Positions 50,023 to 60,174 are shown, numbered from the stretch's first letter. The stretch is DNA of 64,000 bases from Actinoplanes lobatus (GCF_014205215.1 NZ_JACHNC010000001.1:6382501-6446500), one strand, 5' to 3'. The notes: generated by a model not told the origin, from the letters alone. Program-made: numbers and translations.

Positions 50023-50439
50023 TCAGTAGTCGGTCGCCTCGCAGTCCTGTTCGGCGACGAGCTTGATCAGGCTGGCCGGGGCGGTGCGGGCAGGCGTCGC
50101 AACGGCGTGGAACGGATGCGTGAGGGCGCACGTCACCACGCAGTTGCCGGGCCGGATCTCCCATGCGACGACCGTCAGCCCGCCGCCGACGACCTCGATC
50201 GTATTGATCAGGACTTGATAGCCGCCGCTCGGGCGCGTCCCGAGCGCGGCGACCACGCACATCTCGGTCTGCCAGTCCACTGCCGCCGCCGGGGGCCCGA
50301 ACGACGAACCAGAGGATGATTTCGCCCAGTGCCGGGCCCACTCGTCCGCGTCGCGGACGACATGCAGGCCTTCCGAGAGGTCCTGCCTCGGCCGCACGAG
50401 GCTGCCGATGTCCCGGAACGGAAGCAGGCCCTCGACCAT
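50023..50439 (-). CDS. PrcB-like domain protein
   Basis: The 138-residue product contains VDWQTEMCVVAALGTRPSGGYQVLINTIEVVGGGLTVVAWEIRPGNCVVTCALTHPFHAVATPA. The GxRPSGGYxVxI pattern belongs to the PrcB C-terminal domain, known from protease complexes and small stand-alone proteins. No protease gene is adjacent. Longer upstream starts are open, but the ATG at 50439 is the most natural. Confidence in the family is moderate. Confidence 0.65.
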   Translation of the reverse strand: MVEGLLPFRDIGSLVRPRQDLSEGLHVVRDADEWARHWAKSSSGSSFGPPAAAVDWQTEMCVVAALGTRPSGGYQVLINTIEVVGGGLTVVAWEIRPGNCVVTCALTHPFHAVATPARTAPASLIKLVAEQDCEATDY

Positions 50440-50494
50440 TCGGTCACTGTAACCGCGTTCGCGACAGTCCGAACAGTACGTCGCGTCGTCGGCC

Positions 50495-50887
50495 CTACGC
50501 CGTGGGCGCGCCGCGGCGGGCGAAGACGGTGTCGAACAGCGCCCATCCGTCGAGTTCGACCGGATCCGGCCGGTCCGGCCGCCACCCACCGTCCAGCGCC
50601 TCGTCCAGCAACGCCCGCACCGTACCGGGCTCGTGAAGGTTCAACCACCGGCCGGCGCCGCCCATCACCGCGCCGCTTTCCACCATCCCGTCCGGGACGA
50701 GGCGACCAGGGCCGGCGCGGAAGACGATCTCGAGCCGTCCCCGTGACCGGTGGCGGCGGATCACGACGATCTCACGGCAATGCGCGTACTTCGACGGGTC
50801 GTCGACCTCCTCGTGCTGGTGCCCGATGTTCCACAGGAACCGGTCTTCACCGACGGTCAGGAACCGCACCCCGCGTCGACGTGGCAT
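50495..50887 (-). CDS. Hypothetical protein
   Basis: The 130-residue product has RRRGVRFLTVGEDRFLWNIGHQHEEVDDPSKYAHCREIVVIRRHRSRGRLEIVFRAGPGRLVPDGMVESGAVM and a helical C-terminus. It is related in look to small actinobacterial proteins of unknown function that start with a V-RFLTVGxxRFLW strand. It lies upstream of the PrcB-like gene on the same strand, 55 bases away. Confidence 0.68.
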   Translation of the reverse strand: MPRRRGVRFLTVGEDRFLWNIGHQHEEVDDPSKYAHCREIVVIRRHRSRGRLEIVFRAGPGRLVPDGMVESGAVMGGAGRWLNLHEPGTVRALLDEALDGGWRPDRPDPVELDGWALFDTVFARRGAPTA

Positions 50888-51313
50888 CCCGCGACCCTAC
50901 GGGACCAGCTGAGTTCTTGATACGGGTGAGCGGGAAGCGGCACTCTCGACACCGAAACCGTCATGTAACCCCCGCATGGTCGATCGTGGCCAATATGGTC
51001 CACCGTCTCACCGCAAATTATGCAGAGAATGAAATCGCCACGGACGGCTGGACAGATTTGCCCGCCCCGATTCCCGGTGCAGGCTCTTGACCAGTCCAAA
51101 GTCCAGGCCCGTGGGCGTCGGGGCCGCGAAATTCATCCGCTCCGGACGAAGTGAGGCGGGGGGATCGGCCGCCATCGTTCAGGTGTGGTTCGCCTCTGAG
51201 CGCGCGCCCCCACGGGCGCCGGGTGAATCGAGAGGCAACGGTAGTCGAAACGCAAGGTTAACGAACGTCAATAGTCATTCATGCGATGTCCACCCAGCAT
51301 TGCGGGGAGAGCC
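50888..51313. other. Regulatory region upstream of the arginine deiminase operon
   Basis: This 426-base stretch has no convincing gene. It is less GC-rich than its surroundings near 50990-51060, which suggests regulatory DNA. A dyad TTAAC-N4-GTCAA lies at 51258-51271, 42 bases before the permease start. The ribosome binding site GGGGAGA lies at about 51304-51310. Confidence 0.5.
51258..51271 (+). promoter_or_regulatory. FNR/ANR-like dyad upstream of the arc operon
   Basis: TTAACGAACGTCAA is one mismatch from the symmetric TTGAC-N4-GTCAA. It resembles FNR/ANR-type sites, which activate arginine deiminase operons in some anaerobically adapting bacteria. Whether this organism has a matching regulator is unknown. 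Confidence 0.35.
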
Positions 51314-52714
51314 ATGGCAGAGGTCAGAGAAGCGTCGTCGAAGCCCGAGGCCGCCGCCAGCCTGGGGCTCCCGCAGGCCACGGCGCTCATTCTGGGCAGC
51401 ATCATCGGGGTCGGCATCTTCAACCTGCCGTACTCCCTGGCATCCATCGGTCCGATCAGTATCGTCGCGATGGTCCTGACCACGCTGGGCGCGGTCGCGC
51501 TGGCGCTGATGTTCGCGTCGCTGTCGCGGCGGCTGCCCGCCGACGGCGGCCCGTACGCGTACGCCCGCGCCGGCTTCGGCAACGGCACGGGTTTCATGAA
51601 CGCGTGGTCGTACTGGATCACGGCATGGGCCGGCAACGCGGCGATCGTCACGGGATGGGTCTTCTACGTCGAGAAGTTCGTCAACACGGGTCATGCGGCC
51701 GGCTGGTCGATCGTCATCGCCCTCGTCGGCCTGTGGATTCCGGCGGCCGTGAACCTCAGCGGCGTCAAGAACACCGGGGTCGTCCAACTGTGGACGTCGA
51801 TCATCAAGTACGTGCCGCTGGCGCTGATGTCGACCGTCGGCCTGTTCGCCATCAGTTCCGGCAACTTCTCACCGTGGAACGTCAGCGGCGAGTCCGATCT
51901 GAGCGCGATCGGCAGCGCGATGGCGATCTGCCTCTTCAGCTATCTCGGGGTGGAGGCGGCCGCGGTCGCCGCGGCGAAGGTTCGCGACCCCGAACGCAAC
52001 ATTCCCAAGGCCACCCTGCTGGGCACATTGGGCTCCTCGGTGGTCTACCTGCTCTCGATGATCGCCGTGTTCGGCACGGTGCCCACCACGGAACTCGCCA
52101 AGGACGAGAACAAGGCGTCGTACTCGGTGGCGGCCGACGCGATGGTCGGCGGCGGCACCTGGGCGGGCTCGCTGGTGGCCATCGCCGTGATCGTCTCCGG
52201 CATCGGCGCTCTCAACGGCTGGATCATGATCTGCGCCGAGATGCCGCTCGCGGCCGCGAAGGACGGCCTGTTCCCGGAGGTGTTCGGCCGGCTCTCGAAC
52301 CGTGGGGTCCCGGCGGTCAGCATCATCGCCTCGACCGTGCTGGGCAGCGTCGCCATGGCGGTGAGCTTCATGGGCACCAGCGGCGCCACCGTCTTCAACA
52401 CCCTGGTGCTGATGACCGGCATCACCGCCGCGATCCCGTACGCGTTCTCCGCGCTCGCCCAGTTGAAGTGGCGGCTGCGTGACCGCCGGGAACTGCACAC
52501 GCCCCGCTTCGCCCGCGATGCGACGGTGGCGGTCCTCGCCCTGGTCTTCTCGGTCCTGTTCATCGTGTGCTCCCGCAACACCGGTGCGGACAAATGGTAC
52601 GAGGTGTGGAGCCCGTTCCTGATGGCGGGCGCGGCCATGCTCATCGGCATACCCGTCTACCTGCGCATGCGTACCCGGATGACCGAACCGCCGCCGGTCC
52701 CGCCCTACCACTGA
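51314..52714 (+). CDS. arcD: APC-family basic amino acid antiporter (probable arginine/ornithine exchanger)
   Basis: The 466-residue protein has about 12 transmembrane helices and the APC glycine motif ATALILGSIIGVGIFNLP near residues 22-39. The loop YLGVEAAAVAAAKVRDPERNIPKATLLGTLGSSVVYLL fits basic amino acid/polyamine antiporters. First gene of an operon with carbamate kinase, arginine deiminase and ornithine carbamoyltransferase, it should import arginine in exchange for ornithine. GGGGAGA precedes ATG 51314; the in-frame ATG at 51281 lacks such a signal. The gene name is by context. Confidence 0.85.
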   Translation: MAEVREASSKPEAAASLGLPQATALILGSIIGVGIFNLPYSLASIGPISIVAMVLTTLGAVALALMFASLSRRLPADGGPYAYARAGFGNGTGFMNAWSYWITAWAGNAAIVTGWVFYVEKFVNTGHAAGWSIVIALVGLWIPAAVNLSGVKNTGVVQLWTSIIKYVPLALMSTVGLFAISSGNFSPWNVSGESDLSAIGSAMAICLFSYLGVEAAAVAAAKVRDPERNIPKATLLGTLGSSVVYLLSMIAVFGTVPTTELAKDENKASYSVAADAMVGGGTWAGSLVAIAVIVSGIGALNGWIMICAEMPLAAAKDGLFPEVFGRLSNRGVPAVSIIASTVLGSVAMAVSFMGTSGATVFNTLVLMTGITAAIPYAFSALAQLKWRLRDRRELHTPRFARDATVAVLALVFSVLFIVCSRNTGADKWYEVWSPFLMAGAAMLIGIPVYLRMRTRMTEPPPVPPYH

Positions 52715-52729
52715 CCCGGAAGGATCCCC

Positions 52730-53695
52730 ATGCGCATCGTGATCGCCATCGGCGGCAACGCGCTGCTGCAACGCGGCCAGAAGCCCGACGCCGCGATCCA
52801 GCAGGAGAATGCCCGCCGAGCCGTCGAAGCCCTGGCCCCGCTGGCCGCCCGCCACGAGCTGGTCATCACCCACGGCAACGGCCCGCAGGTGGGCATGCTC
52901 GCCCTGGAGAGCGCGAACGACCCCGAGCTGGAACGGCCCTATCCGCTGGACGTCCTCGGCGCGCAGACCCAGGGAATGATCGGCTACTGGCTGCTCCAGG
53001 GTCTGCAGAACGCCCTGCCCGGGCGGCAGGTCGCGGCGATCGTCAACCAGACCCTGGTGTCCGCCGCCGACCCGGCGTTCGCGTCGCCGACCAAGTTCGT
53101 CGGGCAGGTGTACGACGAGGCGACGGCGCGTCGGCTGGCAGCCGTTCGGGGCTGGGACGTGAAACCGGACGGGCCGCACTGGCGCCGGGTCGTCCCGTCA
53201 CCGGCGCCCGAGCGGATCGTCGAGACCCGCATCATCCGCCAGCTGCTGTCCGCCGGCACGGTGGTGGTCTGCGCCGGCGGGGGAGGCGTACCGGTGGTCC
53301 GCAACGAGGCGGGCCGGCTGGAGGGTGTCGAGGCGGTCGTCGACAAGGATCTGGCCACCGCGGTCCTGGCCGAGTCGCTCGAGGCGGATGCGCTGCTGCT
53401 GCTCACCGACGTGCCCGCGGTGTACTGCGGCTTCGGCACCAGCCAGGCCGAGGTCGTGTCCCGGGCCACCCCGGCCGCGCTGCGCCGCGAGGAGTTCCCG
53501 GCCGGCTCGATGGGGCCGAAGGTCGAGGCCGTCTGCCGGTTCGTGGAGCTGACCGGTGACCTGGCCGCCATCGGGGCGCTCGACGAGGCCGAGCAGATCC
53601 TCGCCGGCAAGGCCGGCACGGTCGTGACCCCCGGCGGCGACTACGGCGGCCCGCACGATCTCAAACCTCAGTCCGTCCCCACCAACGCTCTCTAA
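52730..53695 (+). CDS. arcC: Carbamate kinase
   Basis: The 321-residue enzyme has [73 protein letters not shown] and [20 protein letters not shown], the hallmarks of carbamate kinase. It transfers phosphate from carbamoyl phosphate to ADP, giving ATP in the last step of the arginine deiminase pathway. It starts 15 bases after the antiporter with GGAAGGA in front. Confidence 0.93.
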   Translation: MRIVIAIGGNALLQRGQKPDAAIQQENARRAVEALAPLAARHELVITHGNGPQVGMLALESANDPELERPYPLDVLGAQTQGMIGYWLLQGLQNALPGRQVAAIVNQTLVSAADPAFASPTKFVGQVYDEATARRLAAVRGWDVKPDGPHWRRVVPSPAPERIVETRIIRQLLSAGTVVVCAGGGGVPVVRNEAGRLEGVEAVVDKDLATAVLAESLEADALLLLTDVPAVYCGFGTSQAEVVSRATPAALRREEFPAGSMGPKVEAVCRFVELTGDLAAIGALDEAEQILAGKAGTVVTPGGDYGGPHDLKPQSVPTNAL

Positions 53696-53708
53696 AGAGG
53701 TGATCGGA

Positions 53709-54929
53709 ATGCCTTTCGGGGTTCACTCAGAGGTCGGCAAGCTACGCAAGGTCATGGTGCACCGGCCCGGTCTCGAGCACACCCGCCTGACCCCGTCGAA
53801 CGCCGAGGAACTGCTCTTCGACGACGTGCTGTGGGTCGAGCGGGCCGAGGCCGAGCACGACGCGTTCTGCGAGGTGATGCGCGGCCGCGGCGTCGAGGTG
53901 TTCGAGGTGGAGACCCTGCTCACCGAGGCGCTCGCCGACCCGGCCGCCAAGCAGTGGGTCGGCGAGCACATCCTCAACGAACGCGAAGTGGGGATCACCG
54001 CCGCCGACCGGGCCCGCGAGTGGGTCGGCGGCGCCGAGCCGGCACAGGTCGCGGACTTCCTGATCGGCGGGATCACCAAGGCCGACGTGGCCAACCCGCT
54101 CGGGCTCATGTGGGAGTCGGCGTCGGCCACGACGATGCTGCTGCCGCCGCTGCCCAACTTCCTGTTCCAGCGTGACCCGTCCTGCTGGATCTACGACGGC
54201 GTCACGCTCAACCCGATGACGAAACCGGCCCGCAAACCGGAAACCATGATCATGGAGACGGTCTACCGGTTCCATCCGATGTTCACCGCCGAGAAGTTCC
54301 CGATCTGGCTCGGCGGCGCCGACGAGGACTGGGGCCGCGCGAACGTCGAAGGCGGCGACGTCCAGCCGATCGGCAACGGCGCGGTGATGATCGGCATGGG
54401 TGAGCGCACCACCCCGCAGGCCGTGCTGTGGATCGCGCGCTCGCTGTTCCGGGCCAACTCGGCGCGGGTCGTACTGGCCGTGCTGCTGCCGAAGTCACGT
54501 AGCTACATGCATCTCGACACGGTGATCACCATGTGCGACCGGGACGTGGTCACCGCGTTCCCGCAGGTCGTCGATGGCGCCCGGATCTGGGCCATCCGCC
54601 CGGGCGACGACGCCGACGACCTCGTCGTCGAAGAAGCAGACGGTTCGCTGCCCCAGGTCATGGCGCGGGTTCTCGGGATCGGTGAGATGCGGGTCATCGA
54701 GACCGGCGGCGACAGCTTCGGCGCTGAACGCGAACAGTGGGACGACGGCAACAACGTGGTCGCCCTCGAACCCGGTGTCGTCGTCGGGTACGAGCGCAAC
54801 ACCAGCACCAACGCCGCACTGCGCAAGGCCGGCATCGAGGTGCTGCCGATCGCCGGCTTCGAGCTCGGCCGCGGCCGCGGCGGCTCCCACTGCATGACCT
54901 GTCCCATCCAGCGCGACCCCGCGTTCTGA
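53709..54929 (+). CDS. arcA: Arginine deiminase
   Basis: The 406-residue enzyme has [58 protein letters not shown] (substrate-binding Glu/Asp), [13 protein letters not shown] with the catalytic His, and [10 protein letters not shown] with the nucleophilic Cys. It hydrolyses arginine to citrulline and ammonia. The first two RDP motifs are close to the family (FxRDP). The ATG at 53709 lies after GAGGTGAT; a GTG at 53700 would add three residues. Confidence 0.94.
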   Translation: MPFGVHSEVGKLRKVMVHRPGLEHTRLTPSNAEELLFDDVLWVERAEAEHDAFCEVMRGRGVEVFEVETLLTEALADPAAKQWVGEHILNEREVGITAADRAREWVGGAEPAQVADFLIGGITKADVANPLGLMWESASATTMLLPPLPNFLFQRDPSCWIYDGVTLNPMTKPARKPETMIMETVYRFHPMFTAEKFPIWLGGADEDWGRANVEGGDVQPIGNGAVMIGMGERTTPQAVLWIARSLFRANSARVVLAVLLPKSRSYMHLDTVITMCDRDVVTAFPQVVDGARIWAIRPGDDADDLVVEEADGSLPQVMARVLGIGEMRVIETGGDSFGAEREQWDDGNNVVALEPGVVVGYERNTSTNAALRKAGIEVLPIAGFELGRGRGGSHCMTCPIQRDPAF

Positions 54930-54942
54930 TCGGAGACCTTCC

Positions 54943-55944
54943 ATGGCGTTCAACCTCAGAAACCGCCACTTCCTCAAAGAGATCGACTTCAGCCCACAGG
55001 AGCTGCGGCACCTGTTGCGGCTCGCCGAGGCGCTGAAACTGGCCAAGTACGCCGGCACCGAGGTCAAGCACCTCGAGGGCAAGGAGATCGCCCTGATCTT
55101 CGAGAAGACCTCCACCCGTACGCGGTCGGCGTTCGAGGTCTCGGCCTTCGACCAGGGTGCGCACGTCACCTACCTCGACCCGTCCGGGTCGCAGCTGGGT
55201 CACAAGGAGTCGATCGCCGACACCGCCGCCGTCCTCGGCCGCATGTACGACGCCATCGAGTTCCGCGGCAGCGCCCAGACCGACGTCGAGGAACTGGCCG
55301 CGCACGCCGGTGTGCCGGTCTACAACGGGCTGACCAACGAGTGGCACCCCACCCAGATGCTGGCCGACTTCCTGACCATGCACGAGGCGAGCAACAAACC
55401 CTACGACGGCCTGACGTACGCCTACCTCGGCGACTGCCGCTTCAACATGGGCCGCTCACTGCTGATCATGGGGGCGCTGATGGGCAGCGACGTCCGGCTC
55501 GCCGGGCCCGCCGACCTGCACCCGCCGAAGGACGTCGTCCAGCTCGCCCAGGAGATCGCCGGGCGTACCGGTGCCCGGATCACCATCACCGACAACCCGG
55601 ACGAGGCGGTCGCCGGCGTCGACTTCGTCCACACCGACGTCTGGGTGTCGATGGGCGAGGCCAAGAGCGTGTGGACCGACCGGGTCCGGCAGCTCACGCC
55701 GTACCAGGTGAACAGCGACCTGCTGGCGAGGACCGGGAACCCGCTCGTCAAGTTCATGCACTGCCTGCCGGCCTTCCACGACAGCAACACCGTGGTCGGC
55801 GCCGAGATCATGGAACACACCGGCATGACCTCCGGCCTCGAGGTCACCGGCGAGGTCTTCAACTCACCGGCCAGCATCGTCTTCGATCAGGCCGAGAACC
55901 GTCTGCACACCATCAAAGCGGTTCTGGTCGCGACTCTGGGCTGA
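54943..55944 (+). CDS. arcB: Ornithine carbamoyltransferase (catabolic, arginine deiminase pathway)
   Basis: The 333-residue enzyme has [43 protein letters not shown] with the carbamoyl-phosphate STRTR motif, [15 protein letters not shown], and the ornithine-binding [10 protein letters not shown]. In this operon it works in the catabolic direction, splitting citrulline to ornithine and carbamoyl phosphate. Its 3' end overlaps the convergent ROK gene by 32 bases. Confidence 0.93.
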   Translation: MAFNLRNRHFLKEIDFSPQELRHLLRLAEALKLAKYAGTEVKHLEGKEIALIFEKTSTRTRSAFEVSAFDQGAHVTYLDPSGSQLGHKESIADTAAVLGRMYDAIEFRGSAQTDVEELAAHAGVPVYNGLTNEWHPTQMLADFLTMHEASNKPYDGLTYAYLGDCRFNMGRSLLIMGALMGSDVRLAGPADLHPPKDVVQLAQEIAGRTGARITITDNPDEAVAGVDFVHTDVWVSMGEAKSVWTDRVRQLTPYQVNSDLLARTGNPLVKFMHCLPAFHDSNTVVGAEIMEHTGMTSGLEVTGEVFNSPASIVFDQAENRLHTIKAVLVATLG

Positions 55945-57052
55945 CCGCCGGGTACCGGTTCGGCTGCGGCCGGGCCGGTACCCGGACATCGGGGACGCCG
56001 TACCGTGCGTTCAGGACCTGCATCGCGGCGCCCGCCGCGATCGTGTCGGTGCCGAGGCCGGCCAGGGTGACCTCGACGGACAGCCAGTCGGCGCGGGGGA
56101 CCTGGGTGCGGACCGCGTGCTCGACGGCCCCGCGGTAGATCTCGCCGTGTTCGAGCAGGTCGGCTCCGGCGAGGACGATGTGCCCCAGATCGAGGGTCTG
56201 CAACAGGTTGACCACGCCGACACCGAGGACGGCCGCGGCCGCCGCGGGATCGCCGGCCCGATCGTGGACGGCCTCCAGGCAGCCGCGGCGGCCGCACACG
56301 CACGGCGGCCCGTCGAGCTGGACGACGGTGTGCCCGAACTCCCCGGCGTTGGTGTGCGCGCCACGGTGGGCGGCGCCGCCGAGCCAGAGCCCGGCGCCGA
56401 CGCCGCTCTCGACCATGATCAGGGCGGCGTCGCGGAACCCGGCGCCGTGGCGCCACGCTTCGGCGGTCACCGCGGCGGTGACGTCCTTGTCGACGTGGAC
56501 CGGCAGCCCGAGCCGTTCGGTGGCGAGGTCAGCCAGCGGGATGTCGTGCCAGTGGCGGAGCCGGTGCGCGTCGCGGACGGTGCCGGTGGCCTGGTCGAGC
56601 GGCCCGATCATGCCGATGCCGACCCCGGCCAGGTGCCGGGGCGCGCCTCCGGGCCCTGGGGCGGCGAGCAGTCCGGTGACCCCGGCGGACAGTTCGCTCA
56701 GCAGCTGCTCCGGGGTGAAGTCGGGTGGCAGGGCGGTCGTGACGCCGGCCCGGACGGTGCCGGCCAGGTCGGTCAGGGCCAGGCGCAGGGCGCGGCGGGT
56801 GACGTGTGCGCCGATCGCCCACCGGCTGTCGGGCACGAGCCGGTAGATGGCGGCCGGTTTGCCCATCGCGGCCCGGCGCACCCCGGCCGGTGCGATCAGG
56901 CCCTCCTCCAGCAGCCGGGCGAGGACCTTGGAGACGGCCTGTGGGGTCAGGCCGGTGACCTCGGCGACCGTGCCGCGCTCGATGGTCGGCCGGGTGCGGG
57001 CCAGCGTGAGGACCAGGGCCTCGTGGTAGTCGCGGAGGAAGGCGAGGTGCAC
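55913..57052 (-). CDS. ROK-family transcriptional regulator
   Basis: The 379-residue protein has an N-terminal winged helix ([31 protein letters not shown]), a ROK sugar-kinase-like core ([63 protein letters not shown]) and the zinc motif CVCGRRGC. The GTG at 57052 was used as start. It is divergent from the MFS pump, and two identical operator-like palindromes lie between and inside the start of the pump gene, so it probably represses that gene in response to a sugar or other ligand. Confidence 0.88.
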   Translation of the reverse strand: MHLAFLRDYHEALVLTLARTRPTIERGTVAEVTGLTPQAVSKVLARLLEEGLIAPAGVRRAAMGKPAAIYRLVPDSRWAIGAHVTRRALRLALTDLAGTVRAGVTTALPPDFTPEQLLSELSAGVTGLLAAPGPGGAPRHLAGVGIGMIGPLDQATGTVRDAHRLRHWHDIPLADLATERLGLPVHVDKDVTAAVTAEAWRHGAGFRDAALIMVESGVGAGLWLGGAAHRGAHTNAGEFGHTVVQLDGPPCVCGRRGCLEAVHDRAGDPAAAAAVLGVGVVNLLQTLDLGHIVLAGADLLEHGEIYRGAVEHAVRTQVPRADWLSVEVTLAGLGTDTIAAGAAMQVLNARYGVPDVRVPARPQPNRYPAVSPESRPEPL

Positions 57053-57072
57053 GGGCTCACACTACAACTAAC

Positions 57073-57085
57073 GCAACAGCGTTGC
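57073..57085 (+). promoter_or_regulatory. Probable ROK operator, copy 1 (GCAAC-N3-GTTGC)
   Basis: GCAACAGCGTTGC is an inverted repeat (GCAAC/GTTGC) around AGC. It lies 20 bases after the ROK start and 13 bases before the MFS start. The identical sequence recurs at 57112-57124. Confidence 0.72.
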
Positions 57086-57098
57086 TAAAGTCCGGGTC

Positions 57099-58340
57099 AT
57101 GACCGACATACGCAACAGCGTTGCAGAACTCGACGCTGTGGCTCCCCACCCCGGCGCCGACCGCCGCTGGCCGGCCCTGCTCGCCCTCGCCTTCGGCGCC
57201 GTCGCCATCGGCCTCACCGAGTTCGTCCCCGCGGGCCTGCTGCCCCAGATCGCCCAGGACCTGCTCGGCGCCGAGTACACCCGATCCCCGTCCGACGCCG
57301 TCGCGCACGCCGGCTGGATGGTCACCGCGTACGCCCTCGGGGTCGTCGTCGGCGCGCCCCTGATCGCCGCCGCGACCGCCCGCGTGCCGCGCCGCCGGCT
57401 GGTCCTCGCCCTGCTCGTGCTTTTCGTGGCCGGCACCGTCGCGTCCGCGCTCGCCCCCGGATTCACCCTCGTCCTGGTCGCCCGGTTCGTGGCCGGGCTG
57501 CCGCACGGCGCCTATTTCGGCGCCGCCGGCCTGCTGGCCGCCAAACTGATGGGCCCCGGCAACGAGGGCCGCGGCTTCGCCGCCGTGCTCAGCGGCCTGA
57601 CCATCGCCAACGTCGTCGGCGTGCCGGCCGTCACCTGGCTCGGCCAGCAGTCCGGCTGGCGGATCGCCTACCTGGTCATCGCCGGTGTCTTCGCCCTCGC
57701 GCTGCTGGCCGTGGCCGCCACCGTGCCGGACGCGCCCGCCGCCGACGGTTCCCCCGCCGCCGAACTGCGCTCGCTGCGCCACCCGCTGGTCTGGCTGACC
57801 GCCGCCACCGCCGCCATCGGTTTCGCCGGCTTCTTCGCCATCAACAGCTACATCGCCCCGGTCACCACCGAGGTCACCGGCCTGTCCACCGGCACCGTGC
57901 CGTGGGTGCTGGTCGCCATGGGCCTGGGCATGACCGTCGGCAACGCGCTCGGCGGCTGGTACGCCGACCGCGACCTGCACCGCGCCACCCTGCTCGGCTT
58001 CACCGCGATGATCGCCACCGCGGTGCTCTTCGCCCTGACCGCCGGCACCACGGCCGGCCTGTTCACCGGCGCCTTCCTGATCGGCGCGACCAGCCTCTTC
58101 CTCGGTCCCGCCCTGCAGTCCCGGCTGATCACGGTCGCCCCCGGGGCGCAGCTGATGGGCGCTGCGGTCAACCAGTCCGCCATGAACATCGCCAACAGCC
58201 TCGGCGCGGCCCTCGGCGGCGCGGTCATCGCCGCCGGCCTCGGCTACCGCGCCCCCGCCTGGGCCGGCGTCGCCCTCGGTCTGGCTGGCCTCGCCCTGGC
58301 CGCCACCGGGTTCGCGCTCGACCGACGGCGGGCCGTTTGA
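57099..58340 (+). CDS. MFS transporter (DHA1-type drug or metabolite efflux)
   Basis: The 413-residue protein has 12 hydrophobic helices and MFS loop motifs (GWMVTAYALGVVVGAPLIAAATARVPRRRLVLALLVLFVAG; GNALGGWYADRDLHRATLLG). LTEFVPAGLLPQIAQDL in helix 1 is typical of the DHA1/AraJ-like family. It is probably an exporter under control of the divergent ROK regulator. Codons 5-9 (RNSVA) are formed by the second operator copy. Confidence 0.9.
   Translation: MTDIRNSVAELDAVAPHPGADRRWPALLALAFGAVAIGLTEFVPAGLLPQIAQDLLGAEYTRSPSDAVAHAGWMVTAYALGVVVGAPLIAAATARVPRRRLVLALLVLFVAGTVASALAPGFTLVLVARFVAGLPHGAYFGAAGLLAAKLMGPGNEGRGFAAVLSGLTIANVVGVPAVTWLGQQSGWRIAYLVIAGVFALALLAVAATVPDAPAADGSPAAELRSLRHPLVWLTAATAAIGFAGFFAINSYIAPVTTEVTGLSTGTVPWVLVAMGLGMTVGNALGGWYADRDLHRATLLGFTAMIATAVLFALTAGTTAGLFTGAFLIGATSLFLGPALQSRLITVAPGAQLMGAAVNQSAMNIANSLGAALGGAVIAAGLGYRAPAWAGVALGLAGLALAATGFALDRRRAV
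57112..57124 (+). promoter_or_regulatory. Probable ROK operator, copy 2, inside the MFS coding sequence
   Basis: A second exact copy of GCAACAGCGTTGC lies 39 bases (centre to centre) after the first, within codons 5-9 of the MFS gene. About four helical turns apart, both could be bound by one regulator oligomer. Confidence 0.68.
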
Positions 58341-58432
58341 AAGATTCTCCGGCGATGGTGTCGTATCAAGGGGCCGCCGTTCGTGGAACCGGTGTGCGGC
58401 GTCCGCCGGACCGGTATCAGAGGGAGACGACC

Positions 58433-58813
58433 ATGCCGGAGTACCTGATCACCTTCAACGACGAGTGGGTGCCCCACCACACCGAGGAGCAGATCCGCGC
58501 GAAGTCCGAGGCGGTCCGCCCGGTGATCGACGAGATGCTGGCCGAGGGCGTGCTGATCTTCAGTAACGGCGGCCTCGACCGGTCCACCGCGGTGTGCAGC
58601 GTCGAGGCCGTCGACGGCGAGGCCGTCTTCACCGACGGCCCGTTCGTCGAGACCAAGGAGCACCTCGGCGGGTTCGCCGCGGTGGAGGTGCCCGACGACG
58701 CGACGGCGCGGTACTGGGCCGGCCGGCTCGCGACCGCGCTCGAGTGGCCCCAGGAGGTGCACCGGTTCCGCGGTCCCGGAGCCGACCGCGCCGGCCGCCT
58801 CGGGAACAAATGA
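58433..58813 (+). CDS. YCII/DGPF-domain protein, sigma-factor partner
   Basis: The 126-residue product has MPEYLITFNDEW, the GVLIFSNGGLD strand and the signature DGPFVETKEHLGGFAAVEV. DGPF/YCII proteins are encoded directly next to ECF42-type sigma factors; here its stop overlaps the sigma start by ATGA. It may sense a stress signal for that sigma factor. AGGGAGA precedes the ATG. Confidence 0.9.
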   Translation: MPEYLITFNDEWVPHHTEEQIRAKSEAVRPVIDEMLAEGVLIFSNGGLDRSTAVCSVEAVDGEAVFTDGPFVETKEHLGGFAAVEVPDDATARYWAGRLATALEWPQEVHRFRGPGADRAGRLGNK

Positions 58814-60072
58814 GCGCTGGCACCACCGAGCAGGCGATCACCCGCGCCCACCGTCAGGAGTGGGCGCGGCTGGTCGCCGGCCTCGCCCGCCGTTTCGGTG
58901 ATCTCGACATCGCCGAGGAGGCGACGGCCGAGGCGTTCGCGGCCGCCGCACAGCGGTGGCCGCGCGAAGGCGTACCGCCGAATCCCGGCGGGTGGCTCGC
59001 CACCACCGCATCCCGCAAGGCGATCGACTGGCTGCGGCGCGAGGCCCAGCGCGACGCCAAACACCAGGCGGCCCTCATCGTGTACGACGACAGCGCACCC
59101 GAACCCACCGGCCCCGTCGAGGACGACCGGCTCCGGCTCGTCTTCACCTGTTGTCATCCGGCGCTCGCCATGGACGCCCGGGTGGCGCTCACCCTGCGCC
59201 TGCTCGGCGGCCTCACCGTCGCCGAGATCGCCCGCGCCTTCCTGGTACGGGAGACCGCTATGGCGCAACGCATCACCCGTGCCAAGACGAAGATCAGGGC
59301 GGCCGGCATTCCGTACCGGGTGCCGTCGGCCGGTGACATCCGCGAGCGGCTCGCCGGCGTGCTCGCGGTCGTCTACCTGATCTTCAACGAGGGCTATCTC
59401 GCCGGTGAGGGTGACGATCCGGTCCGCGCCGACCTCACCGACGAGGCGATCCGTCTCGGCCGCCTGCTGCGTGACCTGTTGCCCGGCGACGGCGAGGTGG
59501 CCGGGCTGCTCGCGCTGATGCTGTTCACCGACGCCCGGCGGCGGGCTCGCGTGTCCGGCAGCGGGGAACTGGTGATCCTCGCCGAACAGGACCGCGGGCT
59601 CTGGGACCGCCACCTCATCGCCGAGGGCGCCGCGCTGGTCCGGGAGCGGATCGCGGCGGTGGCGGCCGGCGGCCCACCGGCCGGGCGCTACCAGCTCCTG
59701 GCCGCGATCAACGCCGTCCACACCGAGGCCCCGTCGGCCCGGGAGACCCGCTGGCCGACGATCATCGCCCTGTACGACCGGATGGCACGGCTCGACCCGT
59801 CCCCGATCGTGCGGCTGAACCGGGCGGTCGCGGTCGCCGAGGTCGACGGCCCGGCCGCCGGGCTCGCCGAGATCGACCGGCTCGCCGACGTCCTCGACGG
59901 CTATCACGCCTTCCACGCCGCCCGCGCCGACCTGCTGCGACGTCTCGATGACGGTGCCGCGGCGGCCGCCTACGACCGGGCCGTCGCCCGCACCGACAAC
60001 GCCGCCGAACGGGCGTACCTCATCCGCCGCCGCGACCAGCTCCGGCGCCCGGACGATCGCGAAGCGCCTTGA
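58810..60072 (+). CDS. ECF42-type RNA polymerase sigma factor with C-terminal extension
   Basis: The 420-residue protein has sigma region 2 (RQEWARLVAGLARRFGDLDIAEEATAEAFAAAAQRWPREGVPPNPGGWLATTASRKAIDWLRRE) and region 4 (LTLRLLGGLTVAEIARAFLVRETAMAQRITRAKTKIR), then about 240 extra helical residues (FNEGYLAGEGDDPVRADLTDEAIRLGRLL, LNRAVAVAEVDGPAAGLAEIDRL). That long extension and the DGPF partner define the ECF42 group, which lacks an anti-sigma factor. It probably regulates DGPF-type genes. Confidence 0.9.
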   Translation: MSAGTTEQAITRAHRQEWARLVAGLARRFGDLDIAEEATAEAFAAAAQRWPREGVPPNPGGWLATTASRKAIDWLRREAQRDAKHQAALIVYDDSAPEPTGPVEDDRLRLVFTCCHPALAMDARVALTLRLLGGLTVAEIARAFLVRETAMAQRITRAKTKIRAAGIPYRVPSAGDIRERLAGVLAVVYLIFNEGYLAGEGDDPVRADLTDEAIRLGRLLRDLLPGDGEVAGLLALMLFTDARRRARVSGSGELVILAEQDRGLWDRHLIAEGAALVRERIAAVAAGGPPAGRYQLLAAINAVHTEAPSARETRWPTIIALYDRMARLDPSPIVRLNRAVAVAEVDGPAAGLAEIDRLADVLDGYHAFHAARADLLRRLDDGAAAAAYDRAVARTDNAAERAYLIRRRDQLRRPDDREAP

Positions 60073-60174
60073 TTCGGCGTCCTTCGGGGCAGAACGGACG
60101 CGGACCGGGATAGCGTTGGTCCTCAGGGTTACGTTCCTGCCCGGCCCGAAAGGGTGCTCGCGGAGGGGCTTCCG

